Positions 29,421-37,950 of a stretch of 43,723 nucleotides of DNA are shown one piece after another. Origin of the DNA: Mediterraneibacter glycyrrhizinilyticus (GTDB lineage: Bacteria > Bacillota > Clostridia > Lachnospirales > Lachnospiraceae); contig NZ_JACJLR010000028.1 of the NCBI RefSeq assembly GCF_016902345.1, positions 1 to 43,723 of the forward strand. Direction: 5' to 3'. Each line of letters opens with the position of its first letter. The first letter of the stretch is position 1. A program made the position numbers and the translations under genes. The notes under the pieces were generated by a model. It was given only the letters and a program-made list of their open reading frames with translations. It did no database searches and was not told where the DNA came from.

Positions 29421-31970
29421 GTGAATTATGGAAAAAGCAATCTTTCCAGGAGAAAGAAAAATATCTCTTCCAAGAAGAAGATGAAAAAGAAGCGGGTCGG
29501 TGTCCGCCTTTTCAAGGCTGTCATCATCAGCCTGCTGCTTTTGTGCATTATCGGCGTTGCCGGTGCGGGAGTGTTTGCATATCAGATCATTCGTAACACC
29601 CCTGAAGTGACAGCAGAAGATATCATGCCTCAGGGTTACACAAGTTTTATCGTGGACCAGAACGGCAATCAGATCGAGACTCTGAACGATTCCAATTCGA
29701 ACCGTGTTTACCGTACTTATGATGAGATTCCGGAATACATGGCACACGCTTTTGTCGCGATCGAGGACGAGCGTTTCTACGAACACAACGGGATCGATCT
29801 CCAGGGTATCATCAGAGCAGGTGTTGTGGGCATCACAAACGGCTTTCAGTTTACGGAAGGTGCCAGTACTCTGACACAGCAGCTCATTAAAAATAACGTA
29901 TTCCCAGATTTCGTTAATGAGGAGACTCTGTATGACAGAGTAGAGCGTAAACTGCAGGAGCAGTATCTTGCTCTTCAGATTGAGAAAGAGATGAGCAAGG
30001 AACAGATCCTGGAAGCATATATGAATACGATCAATCTTGGACAGGGATGTCTGGGGGTCCAGGCAGCTGCGACCCGCTATTTTAACAAGGATGTATCGGA
30101 TCTTACCCTCTCCGAATGTGCTGTGATCGCAGCGATCACACAGAATCCTACCCGTTATGACCCGGTGAGGAATCCGGAAGATAATGCTGAGCGACGCCAG
30201 CGAGTTCTTGACAACATGCTCGACCAGGGTTATATCACTCAGGAAGAGTATGATGAAGCTGTCGCGGATAATGTCTACGACCGGATCCTTGAAACTGCTG
30301 CTGTAACGACAAACGACGAGCCCTACTCTTACTTTGTAGACGCTCTTATTGAGCAGCTGGTTGATGATCTCATGACAGAAAAAGGTTATTCAGAGGCGCA
30401 GGCTTATAATTTGATCTACAGCGGAGGTCTGACTATCACAGCGACCCAGGATTCTGAGATCCAGAAGATCTGTGACGAAGAAGTTGCTGATGTGGGTGAC
30501 TATCTGAGTGTAACAGAGTATGGTCTGGAATATGCGCTTACGATCCACCGGGAGGACGGAACAGCAGAAAACTACAGCAAAGAGCAGCTTGCTTCCTACA
30601 TCAAAGAAAAATATGATGACGACTATCCTCTCGTGTTCAGTTCGGAAGAAGCTGCAAACGAAATGATCGAGGAATATAAGAGTACACTGAACATCGGCGA
30701 AAACGATACTGTTGATGAGAGCATCGACCTCTCTCTCCAGCCTCAGGTTTCCGTTGTCGTCATGGATCAGTACACCGGCCAGGTGAAAGCGATCGTGGGC
30801 GGACGGGGAGAGAAAAAGACCAGCCTGTCACTAAACCGTGCAACAGGTTCCACAAGACAGCCTGGTTCCTGCTTCAAGATCCTTTCGACTTACGCACCTG
30901 CACTGAACGAATGCGGTATGAACCTTTCCAGTCCGATCGTTGACGAATATTACGAGTACAAGACCGGTCAGGAAGTCAGAAACTGGGATCTTAAACATGT
31001 CGGTACTACGGATATGCGCTATTCCATCGAGCATTCGATCAACGTTTGTGCGGTCCGTACCCTGACTGAAGTTGTAGGAGAAGAGAAAGGATTTGAATAT
31101 CTCGAAAACTTTGGCTTCACAACGCTCACAGAGGAAGACAGAACCTCACAGGCAAAAGCTTTGGGCGGTATCACCAACGGTGTATACAACATCGAGCTGA
31201 CCGCCGCATATGCAGCCATCGCAAACGGCGGCACTTACACAGAACCGATTCTCTACACCCAGGTATTGGACCATGACGGAAATGTTCTTCTCGACAATTC
31301 AACACCGGATACTCATGAGGTCATCAAGGATTCCACGGCTTATCTTCTTACAAACGCCATGGAAGACGTGATCAACCAGGGAACAGGTACGTCAGCAAGA
31401 CTGGACAACATGCACGCGGCCGGCAAGACCGGTACGACCAACAGCAGTACAGACCTCTGGCTTGCGGCATATACTCCTTATTATACAGCCTCTGTATGGG
31501 GTGGATATGACAGCAACAAACCGATGGAAAGTCTCAGCCAGTCCTGGCACTCCAGGCTGTGGAAGGCGATCATGGACAGGGTTCATGAAGGACTTGAGGA
31601 TAAAGACTTCGAAGTACCGTCTTCCGTTGTAGAGGCCACGGTGTGTTCAGAGACCGGACTTCTTGCCGTTTCAAGCTGTCCGTCCTACACAGACTATTTT
31701 GCAGAGGACAATGTTCCGACTCAGAGCTGTTCCGGCCATTATGTCGCGCCGGAGCCGGAAGAGGAAGCCCCGGAGGACACGACCGGAGACACCACGGAGC
31801 AGCCCGCGGATGGGACTTCTTCCGGAGAAACTCCGACAGATCCCAATGCCGGTTCATCGGAAACTCCGGCTCAGGAACCAACTGTTCCGGAAACTCCGGC
31901 CCAGGATCCGTCTACCGAAACGCCGCCTGCCGAAACAACTCCGTCCGATCCGGCAGCGCCTGCACAATAA
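29421..31970 (+). CDS. class A penicillin-binding protein (bifunctional glycosyltransferase/transpeptidase)
   Basis: An 849-residue PBP1A/1B-type enzyme that polymerises lipid II and cross-links the glycan strands outside the membrane. A basic N-terminus and one membrane segment (VIISLLLLCIIGVAGAGVF) precede the GT51 domain (FVAIEDERFYEHNGID, GASTLTQQLIKN). The transpeptidase motifs are the SxxK serine in GSCFK, SxN in HSINVC, and KTG in AGKTGTT. The tail is low complexity, rich in Pro, Thr, Glu and Ser. An ATG at 29412 lies directly against AGGAGG, so the GTG at 29421, nine bases beyond that site, is chosen. The gene stands alone with its own promoter and terminator. Confidence 0.95.
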   Translation: MNYGKSNLSRRKKNISSKKKMKKKRVGVRLFKAVIISLLLLCIIGVAGAGVFAYQIIRNTPEVTAEDIMPQGYTSFIVDQNGNQIETLNDSNSNRVYRTYDEIPEYMAHAFVAIEDERFYEHNGIDLQGIIRAGVVGITNGFQFTEGASTLTQQLIKNNVFPDFVNEETLYDRVERKLQEQYLALQIEKEMSKEQILEAYMNTINLGQGCLGVQAAATRYFNKDVSDLTLSECAVIAAITQNPTRYDPVRNPEDNAERRQRVLDNMLDQGYITQEEYDEAVADNVYDRILETAAVTTNDEPYSYFVDALIEQLVDDLMTEKGYSEAQAYNLIYSGGLTITATQDSEIQKICDEEVADVGDYLSVTEYGLEYALTIHREDGTAENYSKEQLASYIKEKYDDDYPLVFSSEEAANEMIEEYKSTLNIGENDTVDESIDLSLQPQVSVVVMDQYTGQVKAIVGGRGEKKTSLSLNRATGSTRQPGSCFKILSTYAPALNECGMNLSSPIVDEYYEYKTGQEVRNWDLKHVGTTDMRYSIEHSINVCAVRTLTEVVGEEKGFEYLENFGFTTLTEEDRTSQAKALGGITNGVYNIELTAAYAAIANGGTYTEPILYTQVLDHDGNVLLDNSTPDTHEVIKDSTAYLLTNAMEDVINQGTGTSARLDNMHAAGKTGTTNSSTDLWLAAYTPYYTASVWGGYDSNKPMESLSQSWHSRLWKAIMDRVHEGLEDKDFEVPSSVVEATVCSETGLLAVSSCPSYTDYFAEDNVPTQSCSGHYVAPEPEEEAPEDTTGDTTEQPADGTSSGETPTDPNAGSSETPAQEPTVPETPAQDPSTETPPAETTPSDPAAPAQ

Positions 31971-32021
31971 ATGATCCGCTTTAATCCTCAGGAGAAGCTT
32001 TCTCAAATATGACATTAAAAA

Positions 32022-32069
32022 CGGGGGCATCGTTCCATCATCAGCCCAGATGATGGAACGATGCCCCCG
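32022..32069. repeat. 21-pair perfect hairpin
   Basis: A 21-base-pair stem without mismatches (CGGGGGCATCG at its base, loop of six at 32043-32048) lies between the convergent PBP1A and glucokinase genes. On the minus strand it is followed by GTTTTT, so it may be a second terminator for the kinase operon. On the plus strand there is no T run. Confidence 0.6.
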
Positions 32070-32082
32070 CTCTGATAAAAGT

Positions 32083-32122
32083 AAAAACCGGAAGAAAATC
32101 CCTGCGATCTCTTCCGGTTTTT
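32083..32122. terminator. bidirectional terminator between the PBP1A and glucokinase genes
   Basis: AAAAACCGGAAGA (32083-32095) pairs with TCTTCCGGTTTTT (32110-32122), giving 13 pairs with A and T tails on both sides. It suits both converging genes. Confidence 0.8.
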
Positions 32123-32144
32123 ATGTACTTTACTAAAACTCTGC

Positions 32145-33083
32145 TTATGCCTTATCGATCACCAGTTTTGCCGCGCCGCAGATCCCTGCATCATTTCCCA
32201 GCGTAGCCAGAGTAAAACGTACTTTACGGTTAGCAAAGAACGCATGCTCCATATAAGGCTGCTGTATGTACGGAATCAGGACTTCTCCTGCCTTGGAGAC
32301 GCCTCCTCCGATCACAAATACCGCCGGATCTGTTACCGCTGCCAGATTGGCAAGGGCATGTCCCAGATAAGTTCCAAATTCTACTGCGATCTCCTTTGCG
32401 ATCTCATCACCGGCTTTTACCGCGTCAAATACATCTTTTGCCGTGATATCTTCTTTCGTCAGTATAGTCGGGCGCAGATCCTGTCCCAGTTTTCGCTTTG
32501 CAAGGCGGACGATTCCTGTGGCAGACGCATACTGCTCAAGACATCCCTTATTCCCGCAGCCGCATTTGTCTGTCTCCTCATAGTTCACGCAGAGATGGCC
32601 GATCTCTCCGCCTGCGCCATTCTGTCCCACAAGGATCCTTCCGTCAATAATGACGCCTCCGCCGACTCCGGTCCCCAGTGTGACCATGATCATGTTTTTT
32701 TCTCCGGCTCCGCCGCCTTTCCACATCTCTCCCAGAGCCGCCACATTCGCGTCATTTCCTATCTCAGCCTTAAGTCCGGTGAGCTCCTCAAGCTCTTTTT
32801 TGACTTCCTTGTAATTCCAGCCGAGATTGGCGCTGCCATTTACGATTCCTTCTGAAGTGACCGGAGCCGGCACACCTGCACCGACGCCGATGATATCCGC
32901 TTTATCAACCTGATGTTCCTCTATTTTTTTCTCAATGGAGGCCGCAATATTGGGAAGGATCGCACTTCCCTCATCAGACGTGTCCGTAGTGATCTCCCAC
33001 TTGTCGAGAATCTCCCCGCTCTCTTTAAGCAGCCCCATCTTCACTGTAGTCCCTCCGATATCCACTCCAATACAATATTTCAT
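32145..33083 (-). CDS. ROK-family glucokinase
   Basis: A 312-residue sugar kinase that phosphorylates glucose, or a similar hexose, with ATP. The N-terminal phosphate loop is VDIGGTTVKMG. The catalytic aspartate lies in GNDANVAALGE. The ROK signature holds the HLCVNYEETDKCGCGNKGCLEQ zinc site, with the CxCGxxGCxE cysteines complete. No DNA-binding domain precedes it, so it is an enzyme and not a ROK repressor. AGGAGG lies eight bases before the ATG. It is third in the uvrC-hprK-kinase run, 27 bases after hprK, which fits a carbon-control role. Confidence 0.92.
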   Translation of the reverse strand: MKYCIGVDIGGTTVKMGLLKESGEILDKWEITTDTSDEGSAILPNIAASIEKKIEEHQVDKADIIGVGAGVPAPVTSEGIVNGSANLGWNYKEVKKELEELTGLKAEIGNDANVAALGEMWKGGGAGEKNMIMVTLGTGVGGGVIIDGRILVGQNGAGGEIGHLCVNYEETDKCGCGNKGCLEQYASATGIVRLAKRKLGQDLRPTILTKEDITAKDVFDAVKAGDEIAKEIAVEFGTYLGHALANLAAVTDPAVFVIGGGVSKAGEVLIPYIQQPYMEHAFFANRKVRFTLATLGNDAGICGAAKLVIDKA

Positions 33084-33110
33084 TTTCCTGTCCTCCTGGT
33101 ATTTGTATTT

Positions 33111-34043
33111 CTATCTGGTTCTTTTTGCAAGATTTTCCTGAACCCTCTTGTAAAGTTCCTGCGCTGCATTGTATCCCATCTGTTTCTGCCTGTGATTTAC
33201 AGCTGCAGATTCCACAATAATAGCAAGATTTCTTCCCGGACGGATCGGGATCCTGTGACATACGACTTTATTTCCGAGGAATTCTGTATATTCCTCTTCC
33301 AGTCCCAGACGGTCGTATTCTTTATCTCTGCTCCAGTCCTCCAGTGTAATGACAAGATCGATGTTCTGCGTATCCCTGACACTCTGTACACCAAACATGG
33401 ATCTGACATCCACAATTCCGATTCCCCGGAGTTCGATAAAATGTTTTGTGATATCCGGCGCAGATCCTACCAGCGTTTCATCGCTGACCTTCCGGATCTC
33501 CACCACGTCGTCCGTAACAAGACGGTGGCCTCTTTTGATCAGCTCCAGAGCAGCTTCGCTCTTTCCGATCCCGCTTTCTCCCATAATAAGAACGCCGACA
33601 CCGTACACATCCACAAGGACGCCATGAATGGAAATACAGGGCGCCAGTTTTACATTCATCCAGCGGATGATCTCAGCGGTAAAGTCTGACGTCTGTTTTG
33701 CTGTCTTATATACCGGCACGCCATATTTTACCGCTTTCTCGATAAAACCATCTACAGGATCCATATTTCTGCAGAAAACCACACAAGGAATCGGATGCTG
33801 CAGCAACTTGTCAAAAATTTCTTCCTGCCGCTTTTCTGTCAGCGTCTGAACATAAGTATGTTCCACATTTCCTATGATCTGTACCCTAGTCGAATCAAAA
33901 TGATCAAAGAAGCCTGCCAGTTGAAGCGCCGGACGGTTTACATCAGGCACATGCACTTCTTTTTCTGCTGTTTCCACTTCCGGAGTAAGATTCTTTAAAT
34001 CCATTTTCTCCACGATCTCGGTCAATCTGATACCTTGTCCCAT
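33111..34043 (-). CDS. hprK: HPr kinase/phosphorylase
   Basis: A 310-residue bifunctional enzyme that adds phosphate to, and removes it from, the regulatory serine of HPr, the sensor step of catabolite repression in Firmicutes. It shows the P-loop GESGIGKSE (residues 155-163), His140 in ISIHGVLVDVYG, the LVTDDVVEI segment with two acidic residues, and the family signature ELRGIGIVDVRSMFG. AAGGAG lies seven bases before the ATG. It sits 38 bases after uvrC and 27 before the glucokinase gene. Its likely partners include the HPr-like protein at 8544-8819, which has an unusual loop near its serine. Confidence 0.96.
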   Translation of the reverse strand: MGQGIRLTEIVEKMDLKNLTPEVETAEKEVHVPDVNRPALQLAGFFDHFDSTRVQIIGNVEHTYVQTLTEKRQEEIFDKLLQHPIPCVVFCRNMDPVDGFIEKAVKYGVPVYKTAKQTSDFTAEIIRWMNVKLAPCISIHGVLVDVYGVGVLIMGESGIGKSEAALELIKRGHRLVTDDVVEIRKVSDETLVGSAPDITKHFIELRGIGIVDVRSMFGVQSVRDTQNIDLVITLEDWSRDKEYDRLGLEEEYTEFLGNKVVCHRIPIRPGRNLAIIVESAAVNHRQKQMGYNAAQELYKRVQENLAKRTR

Positions 34044-34081
34044 ATATATTCTCCTTTTCGCTGTTTGTGTATATCATATCA

Positions 34082-35935
34082 CTAATGAAAAAACTTGTAC
34101 ACTGATTCTGCCGCTTTTTCGTTCATAGACGGGATTTTTGCCAGTTCTTCCACCGTTGCTTCCCTGATGTCATCCAGGCTGAGATAATGCCGCATCAACG
34201 CCTTTCGCCTTGCCGGGCCAATCCCCTCTATGTCATCAAGGATCGAATGCACCTGTCCTTTTCCTCTGAGCTGGCGGTGATACTCGATGGCAAAACGGTG
34301 CGCTTCATCCTGGATCCTTGTGATCAGGCGGAATGCCTCTGAAGACTTGTCTATTGGTATTTCCACATTATGATAGTACAGACCTCTTGTACGATGATAA
34401 TCATCCTTTACCATCCCACAGACAGGGATATCCAGATGCAGCTCGTCCAGCACCTGGAGCGCCACGTTCACCTGTCCCTTTCCCCCGTCCATCAGGATCA
34501 GATCCGGGAACGCCGTAAATTTTCCCATCTCCGTGTTTTCCTGACGTTCTCTCAGACCGTGGGTAAACCGTCTGGTAAGGACTTCCCTCATACTTCCGTA
34601 ATCATCCGCCCCCTTGATCCCTTTGATCTTGAACTTTCGATAATCATTTCTCTTTGGTCTTCCACGTTCATAGACCACCATGGACCCCACGGACTCGAAT
34701 CCGTTTGTATTTGAAATGTCATACGCCTCCATCCGGTTGATTCCGTCCAGATCAAGAAGGGATGCGATCTCTTTCACAGCCCCGATAGTTCTTCCTTCTT
34801 CCCGTTTCAGACGCTCTTTATCCTTTGTGAGCACAAGCCGTGCATTCTCAGCCGCAAGTTCCACCAGCTTCTCTTTTGTACCTTTTTTCGGGATCCTGAT
34901 CATCACCTTCTGCCCACGCTTGGACGTGAGCCACGCCTCAAGAAGTTCTCTTTCTTCTACCTCTTCCTGGAGCATCAGTTCTCCGGGGATGAACGGGGTT
35001 CCTGCGTAATACTGCTTGATAAAGCTGTCCAGGATGCTGCTCTTTTCTTCCCCTTTGGAAACACGCAGATAAAAATGATCTCTCCCGATCAGCCTTCCTC
35101 CCCGGATAAAGAATACCTGTACCACTGCATCCTCTTCCGACGACGCCACAGCAAGCACATCCCGGTCCTCTCCGCTGGAATCGGTGATCTTCTGCTTCTG
35201 CGCCACCTTTTTCACACTGCCGATCAGCTCCCGGTATTCAATGGCCCGTTCAAATTCCAGTTTCTCAGAGGCATCGTTCATCTTCTCCTCCAGGTCTTTG
35301 AGTACAGAGTCATAATTCCCGCCAAGGAATCGGAGCACTTCGCTTATCAGTTTTCCGTACTCTTCCCGGGAGATGTATCCCTGGCATGGCGCATCGCACT
35401 GCTTGATGTGGTAGTTCAGACAGGGCCTTTCCTTCCCTATATCCCGGGGAAGGCTGCGGCTGCAGCTTCTGACGTGGAACAGTTTATGGATCAGATCAAT
35501 AGTGTCGCGCACTGCCTGTGAACTGGTGTAAGGGCCGAAATATTTCGCCTTATCCCTGAGCATCTTTCTCGACAGGATCACCCTGGGGAAGGGTTCGTTT
35601 GTTGTCACCTTGATAAACGGATAAGTCTTGTCGTCCATGAGCATGGTGTTATATTTGGGACGGTGTTCCTTGATCAGGTTGCACTCCAGCACCAGCGCCT
35701 CCAGTTCTGAATCCGTCACAATGTACTCAAAACGCCGGATATGGGTCACCATCTGCTCGATCTTGACCCCTTTGTTCCTGCTGCTCTGGAAATACTGTCT
35801 GACCCGGTTCTTCAGACTGATCGCTTTCCCAACGTAGATGATATTATCTTTTTCATCATGCATGAGATAAACCCCTGGCCTGCCCGGGAGCTTCTTTAAT
35901 TCTTCCTGTATATCAAAATTATTATTCGTTTCCAT
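34082..35935 (-). CDS. uvrC: excinuclease ABC subunit C
   Basis: A 617-residue endonuclease that makes both cuts around a lesion marked by UvrB. The GIY-YIG domain is at the N-terminus ([19 protein letters not shown]), followed by a cysteine-rich segment, a UVR domain that binds UvrB ([15 protein letters not shown]), the RNase-H-like part ([26 protein letters not shown]) and terminal helix-hairpin-helix repeats ([25 protein letters not shown]). In-frame codons continue upstream to 36049, but the ATG at 35935 ([18 protein letters not shown]) aligns with the family's start. There is no ribosome site: a consensus promoter ends only seven bases ahead. hprK and a glucokinase gene follow. Confidence 0.96.
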   Translation of the reverse strand: METNNNFDIQEELKKLPGRPGVYLMHDEKDNIIYVGKAISLKNRVRQYFQSSRNKGVKIEQMVTHIRRFEYIVTDSELEALVLECNLIKEHRPKYNTMLMDDKTYPFIKVTTNEPFPRVILSRKMLRDKAKYFGPYTSSQAVRDTIDLIHKLFHVRSCSRSLPRDIGKERPCLNYHIKQCDAPCQGYISREEYGKLISEVLRFLGGNYDSVLKDLEEKMNDASEKLEFERAIEYRELIGSVKKVAQKQKITDSSGEDRDVLAVASSEEDAVVQVFFIRGGRLIGRDHFYLRVSKGEEKSSILDSFIKQYYAGTPFIPGELMLQEEVEERELLEAWLTSKRGQKVMIRIPKKGTKEKLVELAAENARLVLTKDKERLKREEGRTIGAVKEIASLLDLDGINRMEAYDISNTNGFESVGSMVVYERGRPKRNDYRKFKIKGIKGADDYGSMREVLTRRFTHGLRERQENTEMGKFTAFPDLILMDGGKGQVNVALQVLDELHLDIPVCGMVKDDYHRTRGLYYHNVEIPIDKSSEAFRLITRIQDEAHRFAIEYHRQLRGKGQVHSILDDIEGIGPARRKALMRHYLSLDDIREATVEELAKIPSMNEKAAESVYKFFH

Positions 35936-35942
35936 GCTTAAC

Positions 35943-35971
35943 ATTATACTGTTTTGCGCGAAAAAGGACAA
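35943..35971 (-). promoter_or_regulatory. promoter of uvrC-hprK-glucokinase, leaderless spacing
   Basis: On the minus strand TTGTCC (35966-35971) and a perfect TATAAT (35943-35948) are 17 bases apart. The -10 ends seven bases before the uvrC ATG, so the predicted transcript begins at or next to the start codon. Confidence 0.65.
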
Positions 35972-36017
35972 GGGAAAAATCCCTTGCCCATTGAGCAGTG
36001 AACGCTTCCGCGTCATC

Positions 36018-36713
36018 CTATTTCTGCCCGTAATATGCATTTGCACCATGCTTTCTGTAGTAATGCTTGTCCTGCAGTTCCCTGGGCGCCGGTTTTACTT
36101 CCGGATTGATCATCTCACAGCGCGCAGCCATCTTTGCCACTTCCTCTGTGACAACTGCATTGTGGACTGCTTCATGCGCGTCTTTCCCCCACGTAAATAC
36201 GCCATGGTTCTTGCAGAGCACTGCCGGTACGGCAATGTAATCCTTGTTCCTCAGTTCAAACTCATCTGCGATCAGAACCCCTGTATTTTTCTCATACGCC
36301 TCCTCGATCTCATCCTTTGTGAGATTTCTGACGCAGGGGATTTCTCCGTAGATGTAGTCCGCATGGGTTGTCCCATAGCAGGGAATATCCCGCCCCGCCT
36401 GTGCCCAGCTTGTTGCCCAGGAAGAGTGGGTATGTACGACGCCTCCCACCTTCGGGAACCTGTTGTACAGCACTACATGGGTCGGAGTATCTGAAGACGG
36501 ATTGTAATCTCCCTCCACTTTGTTTCCCTTCAGATCCACCACCACCATATCATCCGGTGTCAGCCTGTCATACTCCACTCCGCTGGGTTTGATGACAAAA
36601 AGCCCGCTCTCCCGGTCGATCCCGCTTACATTTCCCCATGTAAATGTAACAAGACCATACTTCGGAAGCATCAGATTCGCCTCATATACTTCTTTTTTCA
36701 ACTGCTCTAACAT
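36018..36713 (-). CDS. L-ribulose-5-phosphate 4-epimerase
   Basis: A 231-residue class II aldolase-family enzyme that turns L-ribulose-5-phosphate into D-xylulose-5-phosphate. Motifs: [19 protein letters not shown] near residue 28, the zinc ligands in [13 protein letters not shown], the [14 protein letters not shown] segment (here [10 protein letters not shown]), and the late histidine in EAVHNAVV. AraD, UlaF and SgbE cannot be told apart by eye. The neighbouring UlaG-like lactonase favours the ascorbate branch (UlaF), but no araA, araB or ula permease lies in the window. AGGAGG lies seven bases before the ATG. The protein appears full length. Confidence 0.93.
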   Translation of the reverse strand: MLEQLKKEVYEANLMLPKYGLVTFTWGNVSGIDRESGLFVIKPSGVEYDRLTPDDMVVVDLKGNKVEGDYNPSSDTPTHVVLYNRFPKVGGVVHTHSSWATSWAQAGRDIPCYGTTHADYIYGEIPCVRNLTKDEIEEAYEKNTGVLIADEFELRNKDYIAVPAVLCKNHGVFTWGKDAHEAVHNAVVTEEVAKMAARCEMINPEVKPAPRELQDKHYYRKHGANAYYGQK

Positions 36714-36861
36714 GCTGTTTCCTCCTGCTTTTCTGTTAAGTATCTGTCATAAGTATACAACTTCTCCCCATATATATCTACCTTTTTTACTTCCACATGA
36801 TACCATTTCTGTCCGTTTCCTACCCTTTTTCTTTCCAGGTATCTGTCTTACAGGTCTGTTT

Positions 36862-37854
36862 TCAAAGGAAGGAAGAAAAGGGCACGTTCTGCTTCGCTTC
36901 AAAGCAGTCCTCAAATCCTCTCCTGTGATGGTATTCCCTCTTGTTCCTGTCAGCAGGATACACATATTTTCCGCCTGGTTCCCAGAAAAACGGATGGAAC
37001 CGATAGTTAAGCCGTTCCTTCCTCATGTGGTAGAGCACCCTGATCTCATTGACATCCGCCATAAAATTTGTCCACACGTCGTAATGGACCGGTATGATCA
37101 CTTTACACCGCAGTGCCTCAGCCATGCGCAGAATATCCAGCGACGTCATCTTATCCTGCACTCCAACAGGATTCTCAGCAAATGCTCCGATCGCCACGTC
37201 AATGTCACAGGCCTTTCCATGCTTTGCGAAACCTGACGAGTAGTGGGAGTCCCCTCCGTGGTAAATATTTCCGCCAGGTGTACGGATCAGGTAATTTACT
37301 GCCTTTTCATCCATATCTTCCGGACATTTTCCCACAAAATCTTCATACGCCTCCCCCGTCTGATCCGGTGTGATTAAACAGGTCCTGTCAAAAGAGTCCA
37401 GCACAAGGATCTCAGTGTCTTTGATCCTGATCGAATCTCCCGGTCTCACCGTAATGCAGCGATCCTTCGGCACGCCCCACTGCTGCCAGAGCTCTGCGGA
37501 CTTTCTGGGACCGATAAACGGAACCGGAATCTCATGTCCGTTTTCATCCACTGTCGTCATGCCGCTCTTCACTATATGAGAAGCAGCTTCCGGACTTATA
37601 TGGTCCTGATGATGATGTGTTGCGAGAACCGCATCCACACTTTTAATCGCAAACGGATCCAGCACCATGGGAATCGCCCTCAGATTGGGCGGCATAGTCC
37701 TCGAGCCGCTCATGTTCGCCATCTGGTGACCTGCTTCCATCCTCCCGTTTCCATGGGTCCGCTTTCCGCTTCCGCTCCAGAAGTCCACCGTAATGCTGCA
37801 CCCTCCCGGAGTCTTGATCCAGACCCCTGTGCATCCCAGCCACCACATTGCCAC
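36862..37854 (-). CDS. UlaG-like L-ascorbate-6-phosphate lactonase, N-terminally short
   Basis: UlaG is a metallo-beta-lactamase-fold lactonase that opens L-ascorbate-6-phosphate. The match is visible along the chain: AMWWLGCTGVWIK, the metal site THHHQDHI, GGDSHYS, TSLDILRMAEAL and the C-terminal RGFEDCF. Enzymes of this type start about 35-40 residues earlier. Here the first usable start is a GTG at 37854, with AAGGAG about 18 bases away. The codons just before it (KVQPGS) still resemble the family, then the frame runs into the ftsH terminator and a stop at 37942-37944. So the gene is either 5'-truncated or starts at an unusual codon. Pairing with a 4-epimerase suggests an ascorbate-type route. 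Confidence 0.85.
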   Translation of the reverse strand: MAMWWLGCTGVWIKTPGGCSITVDFWSGSGKRTHGNGRMEAGHQMANMSGSRTMPPNLRAIPMVLDPFAIKSVDAVLATHHHQDHISPEAASHIVKSGMTTVDENGHEIPVPFIGPRKSAELWQQWGVPKDRCITVRPGDSIRIKDTEILVLDSFDRTCLITPDQTGEAYEDFVGKCPEDMDEKAVNYLIRTPGGNIYHGGDSHYSSGFAKHGKACDIDVAIGAFAENPVGVQDKMTSLDILRMAEALRCKVIIPVHYDVWTNFMADVNEIRVLYHMRKERLNYRFHPFFWEPGGKYVYPADRNKREYHHRRGFEDCFEAKQNVPFSSFL

Positions 37855-37907
37855 GCTGCCCGGCTGAACCTTCTCCTTTCTTCGCCGCAGAGTTTCCCTG
37901 ATTAAGG

Positions 37908-37942
37908 AAAAAGACCCTGTAATTCCATTCCAGAGTCTTTTT
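37908..37942 (-). terminator. terminator of ftsH
   Basis: On the minus strand AAGACTCTG pairs with CAGGGTCTT (nine pairs, one G-T) around an 11-base loop and runs into TTTTT, within ten bases of the ftsH stop codon. Confidence 0.75.
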
Positions 37943-37950
37943 CATTCCAC

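Noticed and set aside
35936..36049. longer uvrC start with 38 more residues
   Set aside because: The extension overlaps the promoter and lacks a ribosome site; family alignment supports the ATG at 35935.
37643..37945. small minus-strand gene starting inside the ftsH terminator
   Set aside because: It runs in another frame of the UlaG-like gene, begins in the terminator hairpin and has no protein character.
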